64,000 nucleotides of DNA from the NCBI RefSeq assembly GCF_900232825.1, contig NZ_OCTP01000011.1, positions 707,262 to 771,261 of the forward strand. The letters run 5' to 3'. Positions 51,117-60,834 of the stretch are shown here, in pieces; position 1 is the first letter of the stretch, and each line of letters opens with the position of its first letter. This stretch comes from Anaerococcus sp. Marseille-P3625. GTDB lineage: Bacteria > Bacillota > Clostridia > Tissierellales > Peptoniphilaceae. The translations under genes and the position numbers were made by a program. The notes beneath the pieces are model-generated. The model did no database searches and had not been told where the DNA came from. It worked only from the letters and a program-made list of their open reading frames with translations.

Positions 51117-52014
51117 AAATTTTTTCTAGATCTTCTATGCTGTAACAATCAATTGTTAGCTTGTAATTTTTGCCAGCTTTCGCAATAGTTACCTTGGAAG
51201 ATAATTTATCCATGAATTTTTCTGTCAAATCTTCTAGCAAAATATCGTCAAGGTTAGGTGATTGAGTACTATTTTCACTGGCAGCTTCCGTCATTTTTTT
51301 CTCTTTTATTTTCCTTTTTTCTACCTTTCTTATGTTAGTAGAGCCGTTAATAAAATCATTAAGTGTTAAAGATCTAAGGTTGCCATCTTCAATTGATAAA
51401 AGTGTTCTTGCTTGACTAGGAGAGATTTGACCCTTATCTAAGGCTCTTTTTTCAACATCATAAAGATTTAATAATCTCATGGTATTTGCTATATAAGATC
51501 TGGATTTGCCCATGGTTTTTGCAATCTCTTCTTGTGTTAAATTATATTGGCTTGAAAGTTTTTTGTAAGCGTTGGCTTCTTCTAGAACTTTTAGGTCCTC
51601 TCTTTGGATATTTTCTACCAAGGATAAAACTTCTACATCTTTTTCTTCGTAATCTTTAAGGATTGCATCTATGGTATTAAGGCCTAGTTTTTTTACTGCC
51701 CTAAACCTGCGTTCACCTGCAACTATCTCGTAAGTGTCATTATTTTTTCTTACTACAATTGGATTTAATAGCCCGTACTTTTCAATAGATTGTGCTAAAT
51801 CATCGATAGATTCGTCGTCAAAAGATTTCCTCGGTTGGTTATCTCTAGCTTGAATTTTTTCTATATCAAGTTCCATAATCTCTTTGCTGCTTTTCTCTTT
51901 TACTATTTCTTTATTTGCAACCGGGTCTGTTTGAAATAGTTTATTAGTTTTTTTGTTAGGATCTTCAGGTATTAAGGAATGTAAACCACGGCCAAGGCTT
52001 CTTCTGTTAGTCAT
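51103..52014 (-). CDS. parB: chromosome partitioning protein ParB/Spo0J
   Basis: 303 residues. The CTPase/clamp N-domain has ARDNQPRKSFDDESIDDLAQ and IVAGERRFRAVKKLG. The box LVENIQREDL precedes a helix-turn-helix (LTQEEIAKTMGKSRSYIANT) that reads parS. The C-terminal dimer domain ends IDCYSIEDLEKIYEKL. ParB loads on parS and spreads, guiding the origin and SMC. The gene overlaps parA by 8 bases. Two perfect parS sites lie in nearby genes. Confidence 0.95.
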   Translation of the reverse strand: MTNRRSLGRGLHSLIPEDPNKKTNKLFQTDPVANKEIVKEKSSKEIMELDIEKIQARDNQPRKSFDDESIDDLAQSIEKYGLLNPIVVRKNNDTYEIVAGERRFRAVKKLGLNTIDAILKDYEEKDVEVLSLVENIQREDLKVLEEANAYKKLSSQYNLTQEEIAKTMGKSRSYIANTMRLLNLYDVEKRALDKGQISPSQARTLLSIEDGNLRSLTLNDFINGSTNIRKVEKRKIKEKKMTEAASENSTQSPNLDDILLEDLTEKFMDKLSSKVTIAKAGKNYKLTIDCYSIEDLEKIYEKL

Positions 52015-53035
52015 TTATTATCTCACTTTCTTTTTTTATTATTTCATCAGCTAGCATCATATAAGCAAGTGCTCCTTGAGAATCTGGGTCGTATTGTATG
52101 GTCGAAAGTCCGTGACTTGGTGATTCTGCAAGCCTTGGAGTTCTTGGAATCATAACTTTAAATACTTTTGATTTAAAGTAATTTTTTATCTCTTCGACAA
52201 CTTCATAAGATAAAAAAGTCCTTTTATCAAACATGGTCAATAAAACACCTTCGATTTCCAAATCTTTGTTTAGTTGATTTTTTACAAGACTAAAAGTATT
52301 CATTAGCTCACTTACACCTTCTAAGGCATAATATTCAGTCTGCACTGGCGCAAGTATTGAATCGCTTGCAACTAATGCATTTATTGATAAAAGCCCAAGA
52401 GATGGTGGACAATCAATTAGCACATAGTCGTAAGATTTTTTCCTTATTTCTTCCATAATTTCTTTAAGCTCTTGAGTTCTCTCATAAGGATCCAGGTCTA
52501 CAAGTTCCACTTCTATACCAGATAGGGCAGGCTGTGAAGTTATTATGTCTACCCCAACTTCAGTCGTGCTAATATATTTGTCGATGTCTTCAATTTCATA
52601 TATGGCAGTATTTTCCTCTATCTTTTCTATCTCTTCTTCTTTTATCGAGTCTTTATTAGCTTCTTCATCGTCGCTATTGCCTTTTTGAGGTTCTGTTTCT
52701 TCATTATTTTCTTTTAGGGGCTCTTGTTTATCTTCTTTAATTTCTTCACCAGTGTTTTCAATATTATTTTCATTCGAACTTTCAGCTTGTCCAGCTTCTT
52801 CAGCATCTACACTTACGGCCATTGTTTTCTTTTCTGTCAAATCACAAAACAGGTCATAGATAGAATTTTCAATGCTGAATTTATCCAAGCCAAAACCTGA
52901 AGTTGTGTTGGCTTGCGGATCCATGTCGATTACCAAAACTTTTTTATTTAGGTAAGTTAGGGCAACTGACAAATTTACTACAGTTGTAGTTTTCCCTACT
53001 CCGCCTTTTTGATTAAATACCGATATTACTTTCAT
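52007..53035 (-). CDS. parA: chromosome partitioning ATPase ParA/Soj with acidic insertion
   Basis: 342 residues from MKVISVF (an alternative ATG lies two codons upstream). FNQKGGVGKTTTVVNLS is the deviant Walker A, and DYVLIDCPPSLGLLSINAL is Walker B. The usual Soj is about 255 residues. Here an insertion of about 75-85 residues, very rich in Glu, Asn, Asp and Lys, separates YDLFCDLTEKK from the IISQPALSG-like strand (ITSQPALSGIEVEL). The frame is intact and the DNA has normal base composition. The insert would sit on the surface near the nucleotide-binding face. Confidence 0.93.
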   Translation of the reverse strand: MKVISVFNQKGGVGKTTTVVNLSVALTYLNKKVLVIDMDPQANTTSGFGLDKFSIENSIYDLFCDLTEKKTMAVSVDAEEAGQAESSNENNIENTGEEIKEDKQEPLKENNEETEPQKGNSDDEEANKDSIKEEEIEKIEENTAIYEIEDIDKYISTTEVGVDIITSQPALSGIEVELVDLDPYERTQELKEIMEEIRKKSYDYVLIDCPPSLGLLSINALVASDSILAPVQTEYYALEGVSELMNTFSLVKNQLNKDLEIEGVLLTMFDKRTFLSYEVVEEIKNYFKSKVFKVMIPRTPRLAESPSHGLSTIQYDPDSQGALAYMMLADEIIKKESEIIND

Positions 53036-54233
53036 ACACACCTCTCATTATTAGTATAGCCATATCAAGAGCATAATTTTTTATTCTTTGTCTTATAAGG
53101 TTTCGATCGCCGGATAGTTTAAAATATCTGATGTTAACTTTACCATTATAATAAATTCCTACATAAACTTCACCCTTATGGGCATATCCAGTTGTAGCTA
53201 TACACAAGTTACTATTTGTAATTTTATTTAGTCCTAAAGCCATCTCTCTTACGACTTCTTTACTAACAACAGTATACTCCTTAATTGTTTCACATGAAAC
53301 ATTTAGAATTTTTTCTTTTGTATCGTTGGCATATGTTACGTAAGATTCTTTTAAAACATCGCTTGCTCCTGGAATATCTATTATAGAAGAAGCTATTAGT
53401 CCACCAGTAATTGATTCGGCGGTAGAGACAAATTCGTTTCTATCTCTTAAAAGATTAATTAGAACTTCTTCTTTTCTAATATTTTCACTTGTTATAACAA
53501 AAGGGTTAAGTTTATTTTCTACTAAATCTAGACCTTCTTTAATTTTTTTATCTACATCTTCTTCGCTTTTTCCCATTGCTGAAATTCTCAATAAAGGGCC
53601 TTGATCGCTTACGTAAGGGCTAATGGTTGGATTGCTTTTATTAAGATCAATTCTTCTAGCCATATCCCATTCTTCCAAAAGTCCAGTTTTTACAAAAACA
53701 GATTTTAAAAAAGCTTCTTTATGTAAATATTTCATCAATTCATTTTCAAACATTGGGACCATTTCCTTTGGTGGTCCAGGGAGCAAAACGTATTTGGTTT
53801 TAGATTTTGACATTATAATACAACCTGGTGCAGTTCCAACTTTGTTTTTTAAAATGATTGCAGATTTTGGAAATTTAGCCTGCTTAATATTTTCTTTGGC
53901 TTTAAATTCATCGTTGTTAAAAAACTTTAAAATTTCTTGGTAGCTATTTTGATCAACTTGAACCTCGTTAGATAATTCACAAAGGTCAATTGCCACTTCC
54001 TTAGTGATATCATCAGCAGTCGGCCCTAGACCACCGGTCGTAAATACGTAATCGACTTTGCCATCAACTTCTTTCATGGCTTCATAAAGTCTCTTATAAT
54101 TATCGCCTATGGTTTCCATTTTATATAAGTTGATGCCAAGGTCCGCTAGTTTTTCTGCTATGAATTTTGAATTTGTATCTGTTATAGTTCCTAGTAAAAT
54201 TTCTGTTCCTATAGAAAAAATTTGTGCATCCAT
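53013..54233 (-). CDS. cinA: CinA family protein (competence/damage-inducible protein A)
   Basis: 406 residues. The N-terminal MoCF-like domain has AQIFSIGTEILLGTITDTNS, FTTGGLGPTADDITKEVA and VLLPGPPKEMVPMFE. The C-terminal CinA_C domain has STAESITGGLIASSIIDIPG and CIATTGYA. Bifunctional members are nicotinamide mononucleotide deamidases with an ADP-ribose pyrophosphatase-like N-domain. It overlaps the parA start by about 23 bases and is the first gene of the cinA-parA-parB unit. A parS site lies inside it. Confidence 0.93.
   Translation of the reverse strand: MDAQIFSIGTEILLGTITDTNSKFIAEKLADLGINLYKMETIGDNYKRLYEAMKEVDGKVDYVFTTGGLGPTADDITKEVAIDLCELSNEVQVDQNSYQEILKFFNNDEFKAKENIKQAKFPKSAIILKNKVGTAPGCIIMSKSKTKYVLLPGPPKEMVPMFENELMKYLHKEAFLKSVFVKTGLLEEWDMARRIDLNKSNPTISPYVSDQGPLLRISAMGKSEEDVDKKIKEGLDLVENKLNPFVITSENIRKEEVLINLLRDRNEFVSTAESITGGLIASSIIDIPGASDVLKESYVTYANDTKEKILNVSCETIKEYTVVSKEVVREMALGLNKITNSNLCIATTGYAHKGEVYVGIYYNGKVNIRYFKLSGDRNLIRQRIKNYALDMAILIMRGVYESNIGI
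53286..53301. other. parS site inside cinA
   Basis: TGTTTCACATGAAACA is a perfect 16-base palindrome, one of the Firmicute parS variants bound by Spo0J/ParB. It lies within cinA, about 1.3 kb upstream of parB in the same operon. Confidence 0.85.
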
Positions 54234-54280
54234 AATTACTCCATTCTAAAGTATTATACCATTAAATTATCTTAACAAAA

Positions 54281-54302
54281 AAGTCATCTAATTAGATGAC
54301 TT
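54281..54302 (-). terminator. terminator at the end of the CPBP protease gene
   Basis: AAGTCATCT (54281-54289) pairs with AGATGACTT (54294-54302), A-rich on the left. The stem overlaps the gene's stop codon. Confidence 0.8.
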
Positions 54303-55043
54303 AATGATTTTTTTAATTATTATAAAGCTTATAAATATGCAAACAAAACCTATAATAAATACAAGACTTGCCAAGTTTTGATTGATGCTTAAAATTAACG
54401 CCAGAAAATTATTTACCATGTGGATTAAAATGGAGTCGAGAATATTTTTCCTGTAATAATAAACTATTGCCAAAATAAGAGCCATTACAAAAGTGTTCAC
54501 TCCTTGGAGGATATTAAAATGATAAATTCCAAACAAAAGGGCTGTGGATAATATAGCAAATTTATAATCAAAGATCCTATTAATTTCCTCAAACAAAATC
54601 CCTCTAAATATAAGTTCTTCGGTTATTGGAGCTAAAATTACTATAACTAAGAAAGTTAAGAAAAATCCACTTGAAAAGTTTGAAACTTCTTCAAGAGTTT
54701 CCAGGGTCCTGGTTATAGTTGGTAAATCTTTTAAAAAGTATAATAAAATACTTACAAGAATGTTTCCTAGGGAAAAAACGCCAAAGCCAATTACAATCAT
54801 TTTCCAAAAATCTTTTTTTACTGATGATTTTATATAAGGAGTTTTTTCCGATCTCTTATAGATTATAGGTATTATTATGATTCCTCTTATGATTTGCCCT
54901 AGCAAAAGTTGATACTTAATGTCAAGAGTTTCCTTTTTTATTTGCCCATAAATTTGAATTACTTTGGCAGCCAGTAACTCTGAAAAAAATACAAAGCCTG
55001 CTAGTAAAATTATTATTCCTAAGAATTTTAAAATTTTTTTCAT
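54288..55043 (-). CDS. CPBP family intramembrane glutamic endopeptidase
   Basis: 251 residues with about eight hydrophobic segments. The three motifs of the Abi/CPBP family are present: EELIFRGILFEE (EExxxR), FGIYHFNILQG (FxxxH) and IHMVNNFLA (HxxxN). Relatives include prenyl-protein proteases and bacteriocin self-immunity proteins. There is no bacteriocin gene beside it. It lies 16 bases after rsmG, and its role is unknown. Confidence 0.88.
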   Translation of the reverse strand: MKKILKFLGIIILLAGFVFFSELLAAKVIQIYGQIKKETLDIKYQLLLGQIIRGIIIIPIIYKRSEKTPYIKSSVKKDFWKMIVIGFGVFSLGNILVSILLYFLKDLPTITRTLETLEEVSNFSSGFFLTFLVIVILAPITEELIFRGILFEEINRIFDYKFAILSTALLFGIYHFNILQGVNTFVMALILAIVYYYRKNILDSILIHMVNNFLALILSINQNLASLVFIIGFVCIFISFIIIKKIIKSSN

Positions 55044-55059
55044 ATTTTCCCTAAACTTA

Positions 55060-55701
55060 TTATTTCAATGGCTTTGTCTTTGGCAGATTTTTTCCTCTAG
55101 GATATTTGTTATTTGTCGGGTGGATTTTTTTAACTACGATATTTGCTCTCTCATTGCCCGATAAATCAAATCTTTCTATATCTATAACTTTTCCGCCTAA
55201 AATTTTTATAGCATTTTTTGCTTCTTCCAATTCTTCATCTGCCTTTGGTCCTTTAAGGGCGATAAAAATTCCGCCCACTTTTACAAAGGGTAGGCAAAGC
55301 TCTGATAGGGTTGTCATGTTTGCAACAGCTCTTGAAACGACCACATCATATTTTTCTCTATTATCTTTGGCAAAATCTTCGGCTCTTGCGTGAATGGCTC
55401 TAGCGTTTTTTAGATCGATTTTTTCAATTGCTTGGTTCATAAAATTAACTTTTTTATTTACACTGTCTATAAGAGTAAGGTCGATTTTCTTTTCAATGGC
55501 CAGTGGGATCCCAGGAAAACCAGCTCCAGATCCTATATCTAAAACTTTGTCATTTTCCTTTATCAGATCAAGAACGCTTAGGGAATCTTCTATGTGTTTT
55601 ATTTTTATCTGGTCAACATCTGTAATGGTCGTAAGATTTGTATGGGCATTTACTTCTAACAAATAATCTATGAAAATTTTGTATTGGTCTTTTTTATCCA
55701 C
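55060..55701 (-). CDS. rsmG: 16S rRNA (guanine-527-N7)-methyltransferase RsmG
   Basis: 213 residues. [37 protein letters not shown] (SAM loop), [20 protein letters not shown] and [17 protein letters not shown] are all diagnostic. It methylates G527 of 16S rRNA. It overlaps mnmG by 8 bases, the usual gidA-gidB order. Confidence 0.96.
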   Translation of the reverse strand: MDKKDQYKIFIDYLLEVNAHTNLTTITDVDQIKIKHIEDSLSVLDLIKENDKVLDIGSGAGFPGIPLAIEKKIDLTLIDSVNKKVNFMNQAIEKIDLKNARAIHARAEDFAKDNREKYDVVVSRAVANMTTLSELCLPFVKVGGIFIALKGPKADEELEEAKNAIKILGGKVIDIERFDLSGNERANIVVKKIHPTNNKYPRGKNLPKTKPLK

Positions 55702-57586
55702 TTACTTCTCCAGTCTTTAGTCTAATTAAAAGTACGTTTATATCCGCCGGGCTTACTCCAGAAATACGACTGGCTTGGCCGATTGAATCTGGTTTTATTT
55801 CGTTTAGCTTTATTGCCGCTTCTTTTTTTAGTCCAGAAACATTTAGATAGTCAAAATCTTTTGGCAATTTCTTTTTCTCAAGCTTTTTAAATTTCTCAAT
55901 ATCTGCCATTTGCTTAGCAATATAGCCTTCATATTTTATTTCGGTTTGAGTTTGAATTTGTTGAAATTTTGGAAGAATCGGTCTATCAGGATCAAAGACT
56001 GATATTTTCTCATAATCAATTTCCGGTCTTTTTAATAAGTCGTAAAGAGTAAGGCCTGTTACGAGAGGATTTGAGCCTAGGTCTTTTAATTTTTCATTAG
56101 TTTCCTTAGTAGGGGTGAGCATGATATTTTTTAGTCTATTTTTTTCATCTTCAATAGCCTTATATTTATCGAGCATTTTTTGGTAACGTTCTTCATCTGC
56201 CAAACCAATCTTGTAAGCTTTTTCAGTTAGTCTATAATCAGCATTGTCTTGGCGAAGGGTAAGGCGATATTCGCAACGACTTGTCATCATCCTATAAGGT
56301 TCGTTTGTTCCCTCAGTTACTAAGTCGTCAATCAAAACTCCAATGTAAGCATCAGACCTATCCAAAATAAAAGGATCTTCGCCTTTTATTTTTAAGGCTG
56401 CATTAATTCCTGCAATAATTCCCTGACCTGCTGCTTCTTCGTAACCACTTGAGCCGTTAATTTGACCTGCAAAATATAATCCTTGGTAGGCTTTGCTTTC
56501 CAAAGTCAAATTTAATTCTCTGGTGTCAATCATGTCGTATTCTATGGCGTAAGCTGGTCGCATGATTTTTACATTTTCCAAACCTAAAATCGTCTTATAA
56601 AAATCCATTTGCACTTCTTGTGGCAAAGAAGAAGACACTCCTTGAACGTAAATTTCATCTGTTGATAAAGATTCTGGTTCAAGAAAAACTTGGTGAATAT
56701 CTCTATCTGGAAATCTCATCATCTTATCTTCAATAGAAGGGCAATATCTAGGACCGATTCCTTTGACCTTGCCGCCGTAGATAGGGGAGCGGTCGATGTT
56801 TTCCATAATGATTTCTTTTGTTTGTGGGCTGGTGTAGGTTAGATAGCAATCGTATTGTTTGCGAGCTGAAAAATCGCAGCCTTCATTTGCAAAAGAAAAA
56901 GGTATCACTTCGGCATCTCCTGCTTGAACATGAGTTTTTGAAAAATCGATCGATTTTTTGTCAACTCTTGCAGGAGTTCCAGTTTTAAATCTTCTGAGTT
57001 TAAAACCCATTTCCTCTAGACAATCAGAAAGATAAGTTGCTGCTGATAGACCATGAGGACCTGAAACTTTTTCAAAATCACCGATAAGGATTTTTCCATT
57101 TAGATAAGTGCCAGTACAAATTATCAAAGCCTTGCAAGGAAAAATTGCTCCTTGGATTGTTTCACATGAAACAATTTTTCCGTTCTCGTAATTTATCTTG
57201 TCGACTTCTTGTTCAAAAATGTCGATGTTTTCTTCATCTTCCAAAACTTTTTTCATGGCTTCGTGATATTTTCTCTTGTCAGCTTGCACTCTTAGGGAAT
57301 GAACCGCAGGCCCTTTGGATGTGTTTAACATTCTTGATTGGATAAAAGTTTGGTCGATTACTTTTGCCATTTGTCCACCTAGAGCGTCAATTTCACGAAC
57401 CAAATGTCCCTTGCCAGTTCCTCCAATGTTTGGATTGCAAGGCATATCTGCAATTGATTCTAATGATGTTGTTAATATTAAAGTGTCCATGCCAAGGCGA
57501 GCAGAAGCTAAAGCTGCTTCACAACCTGCATGGCCAGCTCCTACGACGACCACATCGTAGGCTTTTTGTATATATTTATTTTCCAA
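55694..57586 (-). CDS. mnmG: tRNA uridine-5-carboxymethylaminomethyl modification enzyme MnmG
   Basis: 630 residues from a TTG start at 57586, chosen because AAGGAG lies seven bases before it and the protein then begins [20 protein letters not shown], like other MnmG. An ATG further upstream would extend it 18 residues into mnmE without homology. [12 protein letters not shown] is the FAD-binding motif; [20 protein letters not shown] and YCPSIEDK follow. With MnmE it modifies U34 of several tRNAs. It overlaps the mnmE end by 11 bases. A parS site lies within it. Confidence 0.96.
   Translation of the reverse strand: MENKYIQKAYDVVVVGAGHAGCEAALASARLGMDTLILTTSLESIADMPCNPNIGGTGKGHLVREIDALGGQMAKVIDQTFIQSRMLNTSKGPAVHSLRVQADKRKYHEAMKKVLEDEENIDIFEQEVDKINYENGKIVSCETIQGAIFPCKALIICTGTYLNGKILIGDFEKVSGPHGLSAATYLSDCLEEMGFKLRRFKTGTPARVDKKSIDFSKTHVQAGDAEVIPFSFANEGCDFSARKQYDCYLTYTSPQTKEIIMENIDRSPIYGGKVKGIGPRYCPSIEDKMMRFPDRDIHQVFLEPESLSTDEIYVQGVSSSLPQEVQMDFYKTILGLENVKIMRPAYAIEYDMIDTRELNLTLESKAYQGLYFAGQINGSSGYEEAAGQGIIAGINAALKIKGEDPFILDRSDAYIGVLIDDLVTEGTNEPYRMMTSRCEYRLTLRQDNADYRLTEKAYKIGLADEERYQKMLDKYKAIEDEKNRLKNIMLTPTKETNEKLKDLGSNPLVTGLTLYDLLKRPEIDYEKISVFDPDRPILPKFQQIQTQTEIKYEGYIAKQMADIEKFKKLEKKKLPKDFDYLNVSGLKKEAAIKLNEIKPDSIGQASRISGVSPADINVLLIRLKTGEVSG
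57158..57173. other. parS site inside mnmG
   Basis: TGTTTCACATGAAACA, identical to the site at 53286 and extended by one more base pair on each side. In Bacillus subtilis parS sites also lie within genes near the origin. Confidence 0.85.
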
Positions 57587-58934
57587 CGCAAAACTCCTTA
57601 AATACCTTATCCATAATTTCATCTGAGACGGATTCGCCAATTATTAGTCCCAAATCTTTGTAGGAACTTCTTAGGTCAACTTCAACAGCGTCAAGTGAAA
57701 TTCCTCTTTTTATATCTTCTAGTGAATTGTCTAGTTTTTCATCGGCAGATTTTAATAATCTCTCGTGACGAGTATTGGTTATGATTAGCGACTCTCGGTT
57801 AATAACTTTGGTGTCAAATATATCTTGAATCTTTTCTTCCAATTCTTCAATGCCAATATTTTCTTTCATTGAAGTTTCTATTATTGGTAAGTCCAATTCT
57901 TCCATATAAAATTTATTGGCAAGGTCTGTTTTATTTAAAATAACTATGGCATTTTTGCCTTTGATTAATTCTAAGATTTTTTCATCTTCGCTGTCAAACT
58001 CTCTGGATCTGTCAAAAATTGCAATAATAAGATCAGACGATTTGGAAAGTTCTATTGATTTATCAACCCCAATCTTTTCTACCAAATCATCCGTATCGCG
58101 AATGCCTGCTGTGTCGTTAATCTTTAGGGTAAAAGATCCTAGACTTATATATTCACTGATGGAATCTCTGGTCGTTCCAGGAATATCTGTAACGATGGCG
58201 CGATTTTCTTTTAGCAGGGCATTAAGTAGGGAAGACTTGCCAACATTTGGCTTTCCGATTATCGTTGTGTTTATTCCATCTTTTATAATCTTGCCCTTAT
58301 TGGAAGTGCTTAATAATTTTTTGATTTTTTTATCCGCTTCTTCCATATAGGAAATAATTTCATCTGGAGGAAGGTCTTCGCCATCTTCTGTAAAATTAAT
58401 AGAATATTCCAAACGAGAAAGTGCTTCCAAAAGATCTTTTCTAATTTTCCCTATTTCATCTCTTAGCAAACCATTTAATTGATTGATGCCCTGAGCTTGG
58501 GATAATTCGTTGGTAGAATTAATTATGTCTAAGACTGCTTCAGCTTGGGATAGATCGATTCTTCCATTAAGAAAAGCACGCTTGGTAAATTCTCCTGGCT
58601 CGGCAAGAGTCGCTCCCTTATCCAAAAGTAAGTTAAGGATTTTTTTTACAGAAATAAAAGAGCCGTGGCAATTTATTTCTACTATATCTTCTCTAGTAAA
58701 AGTTTTTGGAGCCGCCATGAAATTTACCATGACCTCGTCGATAATCTCTTCACCATCGATGATGTTTCCGTAACGCATTTTGCGATTGTCTTTGATCTTA
58801 TCTATTGGTCCACCGTGAATGGGACTAAAAATTTGATCGATAATTTCCTTTGACTTATCTCCACTCATCCTCACAATGGATATACCACCTGTACCTTGAG
58901 GAGTGGAAATAGCTGCTATTGTTTTCTCACTCAT
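57576..58934 (-). CDS. mnmE: tRNA modification GTPase MnmE
   Basis: 452 residues. The N-terminal folate-binding domain starts [20 protein letters not shown]. The inserted G domain has [36 protein letters not shown] and [10 protein letters not shown]. The C-terminus is EFCVGK, with the catalytically important Cys. It partners MnmG. There is no jag, yidC or rnpA gene upstream, unlike the common origin-region order; instead a divergent gene begins at 59122. Confidence 0.97.
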   Translation of the reverse strand: MSEKTIAAISTPQGTGGISIVRMSGDKSKEIIDQIFSPIHGGPIDKIKDNRKMRYGNIIDGEEIIDEVMVNFMAAPKTFTREDIVEINCHGSFISVKKILNLLLDKGATLAEPGEFTKRAFLNGRIDLSQAEAVLDIINSTNELSQAQGINQLNGLLRDEIGKIRKDLLEALSRLEYSINFTEDGEDLPPDEIISYMEEADKKIKKLLSTSNKGKIIKDGINTTIIGKPNVGKSSLLNALLKENRAIVTDIPGTTRDSISEYISLGSFTLKINDTAGIRDTDDLVEKIGVDKSIELSKSSDLIIAIFDRSREFDSEDEKILELIKGKNAIVILNKTDLANKFYMEELDLPIIETSMKENIGIEELEEKIQDIFDTKVINRESLIITNTRHERLLKSADEKLDNSLEDIKRGISLDAVEVDLRSSYKDLGLIIGESVSDEIMDKVFKEFCVGK

Positions 58935-59121
58935 ATATTTTCCTTTCTTAGTAAGCTAGTAATCCACTACTTTCACTAGTGGTTCTTAACATTAAGATTA
59001 TAGTGGAAATGCCGATAAAGTCAATCTTGTTTTTCAAATTTATGGGAGATTTTAAATGATTTATAGATAAAAATACCAGGATCTTTTCAAAAAATAGTAC
59101 AATGATAAAAAGGAGTTTAAT

Positions 59122-60261
59122 ATGGCTTATAAAATTTTGATAATCGACTTAGAAAATGAAAATACAAGATTGGAATATGTGGAGGATGAAATTTCAAATT
59201 TTTACCTAGGGGGGCTGGGACTTTCCTATTACTATTTATCCCAAAATCCTAAAACAAATCCTTTTATGGTTTTTACTTCCGCAATAATTTCATATCCCAA
59301 TCCTATATGCAAATACATAATAATGGCAAAAGATGAATCTGGAAATATTTCCTACGGAACTTTGGGAGGAAATTTTTCTTATTATCTAAAAACAAATTCT
59401 TACGACGGTTTAGTTTTACTTGGAAAAGCAAAAGATAAAAAAGAAATTTTTATCGATGCTAATACCTTTATTAGAAATTATGAGAAAGAAAAAGAACCTT
59501 CTTTTCAAAATTTAAAAGAAAAATACGGTCAAGATATCTCTTCTATTTATATAAGTAAATCTGCTATCAAAGGCGATAAGCTTTCAAGACTAAGGGTTGA
59601 TGAATATCAGGGGATTTCTAGAGGACTGGCTAATATTTTGTTGGCAAAAAATGTCGTATCCATAAATGTCAAGAAAAATAATCTTAGAGAAATAAAAACT
59701 CCTAAAATCTACGAGGAAAATCCAAACAGAAATTGCCCTGGCTGCCTTTTGGGTTGCTTTGAAAAAAGATACGAGAAAAAAGGAAATATATTTTCTACTA
59801 GCGAAATTAATTCAACAAGCGAAAATCAAAAATTAGAAGAAATTAAAAAAATCTTGGATGCCTACGGAATAGATATCTTTGCCCTATCAAGGTCCATAGA
59901 ATTTGCCTACGAAAATCTAAATCATATTTATAAGTTTAAAAATCTACAAGCAGAAACTTTAGATATGATTTGCAAAAATATAGTAGAAGATAAGAGGGAA
60001 GAAATTTATAAAGATCTGATCAAGGGCAGAGATTTTCTAGCAGAAAAATATGGAATCGAAACTACAAGCAAGAAAACTAAAAATAAAAATTCAAATATAG
60101 ATATAATAGATTCCGCAGGCCTTTGTTTATTTGCAGTAAATCCAAAAGACTTATCAAATATAAGCCAAACCATAAATAAACTTTCTGACAAAAATTATTC
60201 AGAAGATGATTTAGAGAATTTAATAAATGAGATAGAAAAAATAAAAAGCAGCCTAAAGTAA
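59122..60261 (+). CDS. shortened aldehyde:ferredoxin oxidoreductase (AOR) homologue
   Basis: 379 residues, against about 600 for typical AORs. The N-terminal domain is kept: LGGLGLSYYYL resembles the GGRGLGARLL opening, and YDGLVLLGKAKDKK resembles the domain 1 end. The iron-sulfur ligands are all present: CPGCLLGC (Cys205, Cys208, Cys212) and IDSAGLCLF (Cys335). ILDAYGIDIFALSRSIEFA resembles the first pterin-binding motif. About 200 residues of domains 2 and 3 are missing. It faces a tungstate transporter and MoeA gene set, so a tungstopterin role is likely. It may be a small active variant or a decaying gene; the frame is intact. Confidence 0.75.
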   Translation: MAYKILIIDLENENTRLEYVEDEISNFYLGGLGLSYYYLSQNPKTNPFMVFTSAIISYPNPICKYIIMAKDESGNISYGTLGGNFSYYLKTNSYDGLVLLGKAKDKKEIFIDANTFIRNYEKEKEPSFQNLKEKYGQDISSIYISKSAIKGDKLSRLRVDEYQGISRGLANILLAKNVVSINVKKNNLREIKTPKIYEENPNRNCPGCLLGCFEKRYEKKGNIFSTSEINSTSENQKLEEIKKILDAYGIDIFALSRSIEFAYENLNHIYKFKNLQAETLDMICKNIVEDKREEIYKDLIKGRDFLAEKYGIETTSKKTKNKNSNIDIIDSAGLCLFAVNPKDLSNISQTINKLSDKNYSEDDLENLINEIEKIKSSLK

Positions 60262-60273
60262 TTTAAGCTGCTT
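60246..60273. terminator. bidirectional terminator overlapping AOR and tupC ends
   Basis: AAGCAGC (60246-60252) pairs with GCTGCTT (60267-60273). The two converging genes overlap by 9 bases between the arms, so the terminator is partly coding for both. Confidence 0.7.
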
Positions 60274-60834
60274 ATCTTCTATTGCTACATGATAATCATA
60301 AGTATAATCTTCTAAACTGTCATGGCTTATTAGAATTATCATCCTATCGTCTTTTTCTTTTAGCCACTTATCTAGAAAATCATTTGCATTTTTCCTAGAT
60401 TTTTTGTCCATCTGAGAAAAAGGTTCATCCAAAATCAAAGTTTGCTTGGCTCTAAGAGTTGATCTTAAAAAGGCGAGTTTTTCTTTTTCTCCACCTGATA
60501 GACTTTCTATGTGCTGGTCTAGCAAATTTTCTATGGCAAAAAATTCCAATTCTTTTTTTATATTTTTTGGATTTATATTTACCAATTTGAAGTTATCTCT
60601 TGGAGTATTTTTGTAAAGGTAGGGAGCTTGAGCTTGGTAGATAATTTCCTTATCTATATCAATTTCTCCTTTTACAAAAGGGCAAAGGCCCAAAAAAGAT
60701 TTGAGCAAAGTAGATTTGCCAGCACCGTTTTCTCCGGTTAGGACATATTTATTTCCATCCTCAAAGGTAAATTCTTTTATTTGAAATAATGATTTGCCGT
60801 TGATATCAGCTGTAAGATTTTTTAATTTTATCAT
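60253..60834 (-). CDS. tupC: tungstate ABC transporter ATP-binding protein
   Basis: A compact 193-residue ATPase. Walker A is GENGAGKST, Q-loop IYQAQAPYLYK, signature LSGGEKEKLAFLR, Walker B TLILDEPFS and the H-loop ILISHD. It is shorter than most ABC ATPases (about 230), with a brief C-terminus. It overlaps the permease gene by 29 bases. The TupA-type binding protein two genes upstream sets the predicted substrate. Confidence 0.88.
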   Translation of the reverse strand: MIKLKNLTADINGKSLFQIKEFTFEDGNKYVLTGENGAGKSTLLKSFLGLCPFVKGEIDIDKEIIYQAQAPYLYKNTPRDNFKLVNINPKNIKKELEFFAIENLLDQHIESLSGGEKEKLAFLRSTLRAKQTLILDEPFSQMDKKSRKNANDFLDKWLKEKDDRMIILISHDSLEDYTYDYHVAIEDKQLKLL

